Part shown: positions 31,894 through 41,524 of the stretch, one piece after another
How positions within the stretch are numbered: the first letter of the stretch is position 1
How the letters are laid out: each line of letters starts with the position of its first letter
Assembly: GCA_026075535.2 (NCBI GenBank)
Contig: AP026543.1
Coordinates: forward strand, 7,626,001 to 7,690,000
From: Tricholoma matsutake
Taxonomy: Eukaryota; Basidiomycota; Agaricomycetes; Agaricales; Tricholomataceae
Reading direction: 5' to 3'
DNA: 64,000 bases
Position numbers and translations under genes: made by a program
The notes under the pieces: generated by a model
The model's input: the letters and a program-made list of their open reading frames with translations, nothing else
What the model was told of the DNA's origin: nothing
Database searches by the model: none

Positions 31894-32350
31894 CTAACCA
31901 TCTGTACCATGTGACTTTACTGATTTAACAGCCCAAATGAGTTGTGACTACAAACTACAAATTACAAACTACAAACCACAACTTGAATGCATGTCCTTTC
32001 AGTTTTAGCCATATCTCAGTCAAAGCTTGGTGGAATTCTGTAAAAGTTGAACTGATCTATGGGGAATTACAATATCTATCCATCAATATAATACACCTAA
32101 GGTATTTGTTACAATCATTGAGATACATATGGGTTATTTCCTATGAAAATTTTTACAACAAAAGACTGGTACGAACCAGTCTTTTTTTGGTCCATGGACC
32201 AAATAGGACTGGTCCTAAATGGTCTGGTTGTGGTCCCCCAAAGTCTGGGTCAGTCCTAGACTGGTTGCAGTTGACAGTTGCCCCATTTGGAAGCCAAAAA
32301 CCAGACTGGACTAGACCTTTAAACACTAGTCATGTGTCACTTTGACCTTA

Positions 32351-32862
32351 CCGTACTCACGCAGCATGGCAGCAAGTAGGATCATTGCCTGTACTAGCTC
32401 ATGGATGGCGATGTTGGCAGCTGTGAGGCGCTCGAACTTGTCAGCCATCTTAGTGATCTCTGGCGCAAGATTCGCAGCCGGGATTTTGATCGCTATTGCA
32501 GACCTAAAGTCCACAAAGACTTGGGAGGGGCCATCGACACCATAATCGGTGCGAATGAGGTCCCACACCTCCTCAGCAGTGTCCTTGGTATTGGCACACT
32601 GCCAAATGGAGGGGGCCAGGCAGAGCACTAGGCTACCAATGGCCTGGTCATTTTTGTTGCTCCAGGTCTGGAGCATGGCAGTAGCATCCGCTACAAGAGT
32701 AGTGTTCATCACCATCAAAGGAGGTGCTGGAGGCAGTTTGATTTCCACCCCGCTAGTTATCTGCCAGAGGCCCTGAGACCTGAGCCACACCTTCATTGAG
32801 TTGGCTCATTGAATGTAATTGGATCCATCGAAAGTTTGTATGAGTTTTTCAAGAGTTGAAGA
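32351..32862 (-). pseudogene. Copia C2 gag, N-terminal part
   Basis: From SSTLEKLIQTFDGSN (32820-32862, a stop follows near 32808) through KVWLRSQGLWQITSGVE, NKNDQAIGSLVLCLAPSIWQ and TDYGVDGPSQVFVDF to LLAAMLREY. It aligns with residues 1-180 of C1 gag. The final bases before the breakpoint (32337-32350) belong to the transposase gene, not to copia. Confidence 0.82.
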
Positions 32863-33113
32863 CATGATTTTTGATGGCGGCTGGGAAAAGCGCTCAATCA
32901 GTCTTTTTACTCAATAAAACATGTTTAACAATCTCAGGAGAAAACACTCCTTCAGAGTGTGTAACCCTAGTCAACCTAGGTTTTAAGTGCAGCTCGCAGG
33001 GAGCGCAATACAGCTCACAAAGAGTGTAAGGTTATAATTTGGAGACATTGAAGTCAACGTCGTTCACAGCCAGTTAAGGCGTGTTCACGACATGCCCAGC
33101 AGGGCCCAAAACC

Positions 33114-33369
33114 TGTTGGAGCAGACTATATATGCTGCACAGGAGAAGAGACTACACGTCCTTACAACCTACCTGGGGTTTAGTTAGACTTTCAGCTAGG
33201 GTTAGCAGAGGTAAGAACACTGTATTCCTACTACGGTACAGGTTCTCCTTAATAAGGATGTCACATGACTCCAGAGGAATATGCATATGAAACATGTAAC
33301 AATATTGGTAATTGATGTGGGAGAATATGCATATGCAACATGTAACAATATTGGTAATTAATTTCAACA
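33114..33369 (-). repeat. 5' LTR of the inversion-split copia (256 bp)
   Basis: Minus strand TGTTGAAATTAATTACC...GCTCCAACA. It shares the duplicated ATTACCAATATTGTTACATG unit in U3 with the 18558-18826 LTR and differs from it by a short deletion near 33252. Confidence 0.9.
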
Positions 33370-34093
33370 TTTGTGACTGCCAATTGGGGGTGCCGGTTCC
33401 ATGGTAGGCCATAGTATGGTCAGAAGATTGACCCAAATCACTTTTACAATCAATTTACTTGGAAAAATGGACATCTGGCAACTTTTTGGCTGCAACAGCC
33501 TTCTCCACTGAATTTTCAGTGCAGGAGTCATAAATAATGAGCTGTGAAAATGTTAATCAATGACAAATTCTCTTGAAATTTTGGCACAAGCTGTACAGAA
33601 GTGTCTCATTAGACTTCTTTGCTGCTATCTGATGTAAATTATCTTTCTTATATACCCCTCATCGAGTGATTCTTCCTACCCTCAGGCCCCTCCCAAGGGT
33701 AAGGGTTTGCTGAGGTATCAATTCAGTACCCTTACCCCTACCCTCATCTACCCTTGACAAATACCCCCAGGGTTTTGCATACCCCTGCCATTCACTAATG
33801 TTGATGTTCTCTCCATTTTCATTTTGGGAATCATACTCAGATCTGTATTATGCACTTTTCTGGTGTTTGACAGATGGGGCTGGCCACAAATGCCATCCTT
33901 CCCTTACATGACTGTGGAGATAGCTATGTCATCAGGCTTTAAGCCTGCACTGATGGCAGAAGCACAGAAAAGATTGGAACTTTGACCTGGGGTAATGAAC
34001 TTGTTGTCATTGAGCAGGCATAGCTAACTTGGATGAATGACTTTTGAAATTTGGTTACTATATTACCCTATGACTAAGTCTACTGTCTAATAT
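33370..34093. other. Intergenic, former left flank of the split copia
   Basis: No gene seen. A TACCC/GGGTA-rich stretch at about 33650-33790 resembles the subterminal parts of hAT-like element 1, but no paired ends could be fixed. Confidence 0.4.
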
Positions 34094-34122
34094 GTCAGGC
34101 AAAACCCATGGTTTTGCCTGAC
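34094..34122. repeat. Perfect 13-bp inverted repeat
   Basis: GTCAGGCAAAACC - CAT - GGTTTTGCCTGAC. Could be the end of a small element or a chance hairpin. Confidence 0.6.
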
Positions 34123-34179
34123 AGATGGGTATGGGTTATGAAGATGGGTTATCATATATAATTCCCTGCAAACCAAGTT

Positions 34180-34290
34180 GGTAGACGGCTCGAGCTATGG
34201 GGTTATGGGCTAAGTATGTTTGTATGTGAGTGGCTTCAATTCTCACGGGGGCTTCAAAACCAAACAACAACAAAACCAGCGAACCACTCA
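34180..34290 (+). other. Possible tRNA-derived SINE fragment
   Basis: TGGTAGACGGCTCGAGC (A-box-like) and GGCTTCAATTCTCACGG (B-box-like, about 34241) are followed by an A-rich tail (CCAAACAACAACAAAAC). The folding of a true tRNA is not convincing. Confidence 0.25.
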
Positions 34291-34422
34291 TAGACGATGA
34301 CGTCAGGTGATGTTACTTTTGATGTGACGCATCACGTGGATTCACCACGCAATAATGCGCGTCGACGCGCTTGGAGCCAATTTAATAAGAATTTCAATGT
34401 AAATATGATAAGTAGTATCGAA

Positions 34423-35245
34423 TTAAGTAGATATAGCATTCGGCTTATCAAATGAAGCAAGAAGAGCCTTTGGAATGACACGGTGACCCTTATATTTTTT
34501 GCATACCCATGCAGCATCTTTACCATTGAGACCTTCGTGATAAGCGTGCATGAAACGTTGAGATCGATAAGAATATCTGATAGGTATATGGTTAAAAACA
34601 CCAAAATGTTAACTGTCAACTCACCTGCGCATTTTGTCAAGTGATACCATCTCCAATGCCCCAAGGAGATTCCTCTCGAGATTGGCTTCTTTTGATGATG
34701 GTGGAAACTCACGATATTTTCGCTTGGCATAACCCTAACATTGCTCAATAAAGTTGAGTTCACAGTGGAATTTTGGAAGTAAGAGGACTTCAAAACCCCG
34801 AACACGGCCATGAGTCTCAAGTAGTGATTCAACGGCAACAAAATCCGGTTGCGTATAAAGGACTCGGTGACAGCAACAGTCCCTCACACCTGGTTTGCAT
34901 TTAAACCCGGGGCACTCAAACCGAAGCTTTGACTCTTTCACAAGTGTTGGCATAGATCTGTTGTGGAACTCGTTGGCTGGATTGGGATTCGGCGGCTCGG
35001 ACCGTGCTTTTTTGGGTGATTGACGCGTCGGTACCTAACGAGGCATTTTAAAATTAATGATGCGTCGTGCGACGCGTGAAGGGAAAACTCACATTTTCTT
35101 TTTCCTCCAGATCTTCGTGTTTCCGTTTTTTGCTGTTCACAGTAGCCCATCCATTTAGATCCTTTATGAACTTCATCTTCTTCAGCGCAGGCATTGTATG
35201 CAATGCCCTATATACGGTGCGCCATGTGTATCAGCCAGGATTCAA
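34423..35245 (-). pseudogene. DDE transposase pseudogene (family with LPKFHCELNFIEQCWG motif)
   Basis: C-terminal part of a transposase type common in mushroom genomes. Minus strand: WATVNSKKRKHEDLEEKE (35095-35145), NEFHNRSMPTLVKESKLRFE (34925-34985), VLYTQPDFVAVESLLETHGR, then GFEVLLLPKFHCELNFIEQC (34735-34795), ERNLLGALEMVSLDKMRR (34625-34680), a likely intron (about 34572-34624, GTGAGT...TATCAG), FMHAYHEGLNGKDAAWVCKK and a stop at 34423. Frame changes and a stop near 35235 show decay. The N-terminus is lost where the inverted repeat begins. Confidence 0.72.
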
Positions 35246-35511
35246 AGATCAAAAATAAAGTTGACGGCGATAATTGTAATTATAATCTGCAACTAGTTTT
35301 TGCATGCATGATCACGTACACAGAAGTGTCCGACTCCAGAGCAACGAGTGCATGATTGAGGAGAACATCATACAACACACCAAGAGGTTTTCCTATGCCA
35401 TTGAGGCCTATACCTACATGTCTGGCATCTGGGTTCTAGACACGCTGCAGCTGAGGACCTTATCCTTTTTTGAAATCTCTATATGATTGACATCATTTTC
35501 CCTGTAATCGA
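35213..35511 (+). repeat. Left arm of a 0.3-kb inverted repeat
   Basis: Its complement is at 36098-36427. Both arms encode the same peptide block (MHDHVHRSVRLQSNECMIEE, SYAIEAYTYMSGIWVLDTLQ). This arm lacks 25 bp near 35487 that the other keeps. The protein family was not recognised. Confidence 0.88.
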
Positions 35512-36097
35512 TGTGATCGTTAAGTTATATACTTCAGAGTCGTATCATAACCAAAATACAGTGTGCTGCTGCACATACCTTGAGGTATCATTTGGTGTAT
35601 AGTAACTCGGGACTCGTACAAGCATATTGGGGTACCTTGAAAGTGTTCAAATGCCCATTGCAGACAGCCATCATAATTTATTACATCTGGTCAAATACAG
35701 CATACTGGCCCTCGATCTGAGTAGCTCATGTACTGAAAGCTTGAAGTCCAGATGCATTCCGCGGCGGTTTGGTGGGAACTTGAAGCAGGTGACGGCACCA
35801 GCACACAAGACACAAGACACAGGGCTTGAAGCCTACTGCCAGCCTGAGCTCGCGTGAGCAGTCAAATAAGGTGTTGAAAAGATTCCAAATGTTCAGGCTA
35901 TAGAGGCTTGGATATGTTCACTAGAACGTTACAATTTGAAGTGCAAGCGCAAGGTTTGTGACACGGCGCCGTGCTTACATAAGTTCCGCAAATTGGCTGT
36001 AATTAAGCTGACGTACATGAAAGCTTCACAGAACGTTCGAGTTGGAATTTGGAATTGGATTAGTTACTATGGGTGTTTGAGCAGCCTAAGCCTAGGG

Positions 36098-36427
36098 ATC
36101 GCATCGATTACAGGGAAAATGATGTCAATCATATCATGGCCGCAGTGCTTGATGCCATAAGAGATTTCAAAAAAGGATAAGGTCCTCAGCTGCAGCGTGT
36201 CTAGAACCCAGATGCCAGACATGTAGGTATAGGCCTCAATGGCATAGGAAAACCTCTTGGTGTGTTGTATGATGTTCTCCTCAATCATGCACTCGTTGCT
36301 CTGGAGTCGGACACTTCTGTGTACGTGATCATGCATGCAAAAACTAGTTGCAGATTATAATTACAATTATCGCCGTCAACTTTATTTTTGATCTTTGAAT
36401 CCTGGCTGATACACATGGCGCACCGTA
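36098..36427 (-). repeat. Right arm of the 0.3-kb inverted repeat
   Basis: Reverse copy of 35213-35511 with the extra codons YGIKHCGHD. The 586-bp spacer holds no recognisable gene; a small frame at 35936-36160 ends inside this arm. Confidence 0.88.
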
Positions 36428-37265
36428 GAATAGACTACACTGGCAACCGGCATGATGTGGCACATGGAACTTATCGAAGCCTTATCGATGTCTCCCATTC
36501 GACTTTGGCTGACCTAGAGAGCTACTTCTATGCCTAACTCCGATGTCCTTCTGCGTGGTCGTAAGATGGCCCATGTGGAGCAGCTTGACGATGTTGTGCT
36601 CTTCTTGTTAAGGGGGTATGGAAAGGTGAATGCCTTTCTTCCTTCCATCGGTTGGAGATGTTCGCGTGCGTTTACATATTGTATCTGCAAAGGGGTGATT
36701 CTCAAAGAACAAAAGAATCAGAGATTGTGAACAGGCAAAGAGGGGTGGGAAGAGAGACAGGAGATGCGTGAACTGATCTTGGGAATCCTGAATGTTCGAT
36801 GCGATTTTCGCAAGGAGTCATAGTGATCAGGGTATTGTCTGCCATACAAAAAAAATAGAACATCAAGTTCACATGTTAGATGTAAAATTTTGGGTAAACC
36901 TTCAACCGACCAAAGGCATACCTCGAGAGCGAGAATTATATCGAGGTTCTAAGCTCTAAGTCTCACTAGCACGGCTAACAGAGGTCGACGAGAGCTCTGT
37001 TTCTGCTACTGTACTACTACTGCGCTGTCTGCCTGCAAACGAGCTAGCTTCTATTGGATGACTTCAAAATTACACGAATGGGCCAATGGAAAGTAACGGA
37101 GACTCAAAGACTCTCACCCGCGCATCCCGCACGCATTAGACGGGCAGATGAGAATGATGCTGCGTTGCTGGCGTCGGTATTATTTAAACCAGCATAGTGA
37201 GCACAAGGGACTCCCTAAATGTACACACCCATTAAGATTCATTTTGTCATTACCAGACATTACTA
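36428..37265. other. Intergenic, no gene recognised
   Basis: Short frames only (36530-36730 and the opposite 36514-36705); none matches a family I know. Composition is less AT-rich than the transposon flank to the left. Confidence 0.4.
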
Positions 37266-37583
37266 CTGTACTGATATGACCAACTCTTCATGTAACGCGT
37301 AATGCTGGCCAGTGAAGTGAAGAGATTTTTGATGTGTAACATGTAACAAATGGCTATGAAAAGCATTACAAGTCAATTTTTGGCAGGTAAAATTAAACAT
37401 TTTTTTTGCAACCATACAATGAAGGTATATGTACTACTGGGTTAGTCATACAGGTTAACTATATTGGGTCTCCTGAAGAGTTTTTCCCCCTGTAACACTC
37501 AAATTTTGGCCATGAAGAGGTGAAGAGATCAATTTTTTTGGTAACGCATAACATTTGATGAAGAGTTGGTCGTATCAGTACAG
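37266..37583. mobile_element. Mariner-like MITE (318 bp)
   Basis: Ends CTGTACTGATATGACCAACT and the inverse (26 bp, one mismatch) are bordered by TA on both sides (37264-37265, 37584-37585). TA duplication and inverted ends fit Tc1/mariner MITEs. No coding capacity. Confidence 0.65.
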
Positions 37584-38173
37584 TATGAGATTTAGAGGAT
37601 AGGCTACATGAGGAGTCAGGACACACAAGTATCACAATGTGAAACGAATCTGTGTAAGATGAACTTGCATGAGCAGTGAAATTCGATACGATATTCAATA
37701 CGATATTTTCGCACAAAGTTTTTAACCAACTGGGAACATATGGTTTGCAGTTGTTTGAGAACCAAACGTGAAACTGATCGTACGATCAAACCCACACTAC
37801 TTTTCGAGGTTTTAGACTTTTATGGGGAGCCTTAGCACGTTGACTCTTGCGTGCTACTGAGTATGTGAGAGAGCAAGGTGACAAACTTGACGCATACCCA
37901 GCAAATCCAACGAGAAAGCAACTTGGGACGGTACTGTACACGGGTGGCGCGGATGATTTGAGATATTCAGTCGATCAGTGCAAGTCTTGTTGCTTGTATG
38001 AGTTGTCAGTGGTTGCCGACTGACGAAAGCAGGTTTTGAAATGTGGCAAGACGGTTCGCACCAAGTTAAGAACGTACATCGGGCTCGGGTCTAGTTGGAT
38101 CGTGTATGTATTGTTGGGTAGTGTCAATCTTAATGGATATATTCGTTGTATGCTATCGGGAAAATGAGCATGC
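37584..38173. other. Intergenic, no gene recognised
   Basis: Downstream of the DUF6534 gene (which ends at 38174 on minus); probably its 3' region. Nothing else seen. Confidence 0.35.
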
Positions 38174-40038
38174 TCATTTGATTAACGTTGTTGCGCTGGA
38201 TGGACACACATTTGAGTTGAATCCTCCGGGGCCAGATTTGAGGAATGTTGGTTGAAGAGAGAATGACAAGTTTTCGCTATCTTCACCAAGTTCTCTAATT
38301 GCTTGACGGGCATTTAACGTTGCAAGAACGGAGTTACTGTACACTGTAGGTTCCATGAGTGATGAGTGAGGGACCAGATTCGGCGAGAGCGCTGAGACAC
38401 ACGTCGTCCAAGACTAAAATAAAATGCCACATAGATGAGTGTCTGTCCCCAAACCGCGATCTTAAAATGAAGTTAGTGCATAAAAATAGCTCCATTTAAT
38501 GGACGAACAGACAGAAGAGACGCCATCGCACAGATGGTCGTCAAGAAGCCAGTGCTAACCGCGAACAATGTCTGTAAATGACGTCAGTAAATCTAGGGAT
38601 CCACATTGGTGGAGAGAGCGCCTCACTAGTTTGGTAATCATTGTATCCGATCTCAAGGTAAGTTAGACACGGAAGTTCCCTTGCAAAAAAAAAAAGGTCG
38701 TACTTCTTGAATCCTGTCCGAGAACGCTGAAGGAAGAAGCACAAGGCTCCTGCGATGAGGGCATCTGCGACCGCCGCCAGTAAATTTACAGTCATCGACA
38801 GTGCCTGACAAGGTATCAGATAACGAGTATGTAAACAGGATGCACCCTACTGACCTTTAACTGTCTCAATTGGGCCCACGTCGTGAGCCGAAGACTGAGA
38901 GATCCGCTTGTGTTAGATGCCAGTCACGGTAAAGGTTTCAAGACAGGACGGACGATTGGATTGTAAACACTACCCCAAAGGTTAGATAGAATAGTGGTAC
39001 ATCATTGGAAGACGTACCAACGGAGCACACTAAATTCTTGTTTGAATATGAATGGCCCAAGGAGAGATAGAATAGCGAATGAACAGACCGAATTCCCCGA
39101 GTACGAAGGCCACCTGAGAATTCGGGAATTAATTTGTGCATTCTCCTACGTTCTCATGTTGGGATACGCACAGTCAACGCAGTGAGTGGGATGTTGTGAT
39201 TACTGACTGTCAAGGAGATAAGTGACGATACTGAGAACCAATGCCGTAACCTTACGACGCCAAACTCGCAATGTCAAAAATCTAGAATTATTTAGTGAAC
39301 ATCTGAGCAGAAACGTTATAAAGAAAAACTGACGATTGGACAAGCAAGCCTACAAAGCCCTAAAAGAGATAATGAGCTTTGCGATTGAAAAACAGTGACA
39401 AGCAAAAATGTTCACGTTAAAAACGACTTCGAGCTAACATTTCAGATAAGGAACAGTAAAGCTGGTCGGGGTTGAAATTTCTATATACGCACAAGAATGC
39501 TCCTGTGTAGATGATAAGCTTTAATGAGAATTGAATTTAACAAAAGCTGTCGCACCAAACCATGTCGTCCAGTGCCGCGAAATTTCCGAAATTGGTGATG
39601 AGATAGTGATATACTACGTAACATTTCAGCTTCACACAGGTGTAGATGACGAATAAAATGCTTGCCGGTGTGCGAGATCAAGCCCTGATGTACACTGTCG
39701 AACACCCAAACCGCAACGACCTAAGAAAAGATGGTTCGTGAGCTAACTCCTAACAAAGCTCAGATACGTACAAGGGCTTTAATGTACCAAACATCCTGAA
39801 CAAATTTACTGAAAGAAACTTTGGTGGAGGAATGTAACATACCTTTGGGTATTTGCTGAAGTAAAACCATGTCTGAACACACGATACTTTGCATCCACTT
39901 CGTCAGAGAGACAAAAGGCAGAAAGAGGTCTATAAGTACCTCCATACAGCCTAGGTCGTCGCTTGAAACGAGAAATCTCAAAGAGAGGTTGGCGACTCAC
40001 ATTCCGGCGCATATTACACCGACGAGGGACGCGCCCAT
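38174..40038 (-). CDS. DUF6534-family multi-pass membrane protein (many exons)
   Basis: Belongs to the fungal DUF6534 membrane proteins, seven-helix proteins of unknown role that are multiplied in Agaricomycetes. Exons read on minus: 40001-40038 (MGASLVGVICAG), 39940-39950, 39843-39886 (SCVQTWFYFSKYPK), 39772-39795 (DVWYIKAL), then from 39720 VVAVWVFDSVHQGLISHT, a GC-AG intron, YHYLITNFGNFAALDDMVW (to about 39545), GFVGLLVQS (about 39335), WRRKVTALVLSIVTYLL (about 39220), VAFVLGEFG (about 39110), LSMTVNLLAAVADALIAGAL and FFLQRSRTGFKK (38700-38800), LFAVSTGFLTTICAMASLL (about 38520), AVWGQTLIYVAFYFSLG (about 38420) and the family C-terminus VYSNSVLATLNARQAIRELG (38290-38350), ending at 38174. 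The phases of the first four junctions fit; the middle ones are approximate. The start could lie upstream. Function unknown; it could be a mildly decayed copy. Confidence 0.7.
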
Positions 40039-40747
40039 TCTGTGAGGTTCGCTGGGAAAACTCAGCCATTTTTGTTTCAATTAGGCACCTACGTGTTGTG
40101 TACAGTTGCGGGGCTTCCGACTGTCATACTAGAAACGAAGAAAAATGAAGAGGGTGGGCCGTGGGGCTAGAGGGTACCATTCGCGCTTTAATGGCTGGGT
40201 CTTAAGAAAGTGGGCATATACTAAGTACGTACTTAAGAACCATGCTAGTTGCACGGCTGTGTACGTTTGTGTCGTCACCGGATATACGTCTTCGTTCGCC
40301 AGAAGGTTAACATCTGGATTCATGACTATCCGGTCAAACAGCTACCCAAATGCAAGAATTCTCAGTGACACAAGAACAAAGTTAGTCTTCTGACACGTAA
40401 ATTGCGGCCATCCGAGGGACCGTAGCTAGCCAATAGCTAGCTGCTTCTGAAGTTCTGATAAGTTAAGCTCCGTGTGTGTGTTTATTTGCCCGCAGGGCTT
40501 ATGCAAATACGTCCAAATACAACCTGACAATTTACTGGCTTACTATTCAGTCCCGTAATTGAGGCGATTAACCACACTTACTTTATCTTCCGTTTGCAAT
40601 CGGATGGCAGTACGTGTTACGTCGTTTCTCTATATGATACTGTTCAAGCCTATCTTTCTTTGCTAGAGTCGGTGTTCCCGTCTCCTTCGCGCATTTTCGC
40701 GTCCAGCTGTGTTCACTCGGTACAACGTCCCGTCCCACTAGGTTGCC
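40039..40747. other. Divergent promoter region, DUF6534 gene and bL12m gene
   Basis: The two genes point away from each other across 709 bp. No other gene seen. Confidence 0.4.
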
Positions 40748-41444
40748 ATGTTATGTTATTCACGGGGATATTTCAGCTGCTCAAGAACCGCACCCACCTC
40801 GAGATGTTTCGCTACGGCAACAGAATCCTCCCCGGAACCTACACCACCACCACTACCGCCTCAAGCACCGAAGTCGAATGATTCTACCGTGTCACGGATT
40901 GTAGATGATATTTCGGGTCTGACTTTACTGCAGGCTGCAGACCTTGTTACTCTGTTGAAGGTTGTGTCGACTCGTTGCCAATGTGGTTATATAACTGACC
41001 GTGTTTGCTGAAACTAGTCACGGTTGAATATCCAAGAAATAGCAATGCCAGCAGCAGCCCCAGCCGCCGTAGCGCTCGCTACCTCCGCAGAAGAACCCAT
41101 AGAGGTAGGCTGTTGAACTTCGACTGTGGTCATGAGGATGTCATGAAACAAGATATATAGGAGAAACCTAAAGAAAAAACCGTATTCAACGTCATGTTGG
41201 AGTCTTTTGATGCCGGTTCTAAGCCGAAGGTCATCCGAGAAGTGAAGACCTTGGTGCCAGGTCTCACCCTTATAGATGTACGCTCACATCACCTTGTTCG
41301 CGCCATGCTTGACCAATTTTGTCACAGGCCAAGAAGTTCGTAGAGTCTCTACCTAAAGTACTAAAAGAGAACCTGCCCAAGGATGACGCGGAGAAGCTGA
41401 AAAAGACATTTGAAAGTATTGGTGCCATTGTCAAGCTAGACTAA
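40748..41444 (+). CDS. MRPL12: Mitochondrial large ribosomal subunit protein bL12m
   Basis: Forms the flexible stalk of the mitochondrial ribosome that recruits translation factors. Four exons: 40748-40960, 41018-41104, 41161-41277, 41328-41444, all junctions GT-AG and in phase, giving 177 residues. Residues 1-28 are Arg/Ser-rich without acids, as in a mitochondrial presequence. The N-terminal dimer domain reads RIVDDISGLTLLQAADLVTL, then an Ala/Pro hinge (AMPAAAPAAVALATSAEE), then the L7/L12 C-terminal domain with EKTVFNVMLESFDAGSKPKV, EVKTLVPGLTLIDAKKFVES and KDDAEKLKKTFESIGAIVKL. It converges on NOT3, whose stop is 80 bp away. Confidence 0.93.
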
Positions 41445-41524
41445 CGTTGATATCATTTATGGTATGAAAATATTAATGAGTTAAGAAACAGATACATCAT
41501 ACACGTGGATGAGTATTCGAAGGC

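Larger units (their letters stand above)
19757..32328. mobile_element. hAT-like non-autonomous element 3, split by copia B
   Basis: Left end TAGTGTTTGCAGGTCC (19757) and right end GACCTTTAAACACTA (to 32328) are inverted copies and match the ends of element 2. Flanks are GTCATGTA (19749-19756) and GTCATGTG (32329-32336), an 8-bp duplication with one change. Without the nested copia B (20123-31893 and its 5-bp duplication) the element is about 0.8 kb, with ACTGGTC/GACCAGT-rich ends and no transposase. Confidence 0.82.
32351..33369 (-). mobile_element. 5' part of the inversion-split copia (mate of C2)
   Basis: Minus strand: 5' LTR 33114-33369, a decayed primer site GGTTTTGGGCCC (33102-33113), a leader, and gag from an ATG near 32862. 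Gag ends abruptly after REY at 32351, exactly where C2 begins with SLSATV at 7471. TTTGT follows the LTR at 33370-33374, the complement of ACAAA after the C2 3' LTR. So this and 7465-18826 are one element separated by an inversion. Confidence 0.87.

Noticed and set aside
32337..32350. Extra C-terminal residues of copia gag after REY
   Set aside because: These bases match the transposase reading frame on the other strand, so they lie beyond the inversion breakpoint.
34190..34262. tRNA gene
   Set aside because: Box-like motifs are present, but no acceptor stem or anticodon arm pairs convincingly.
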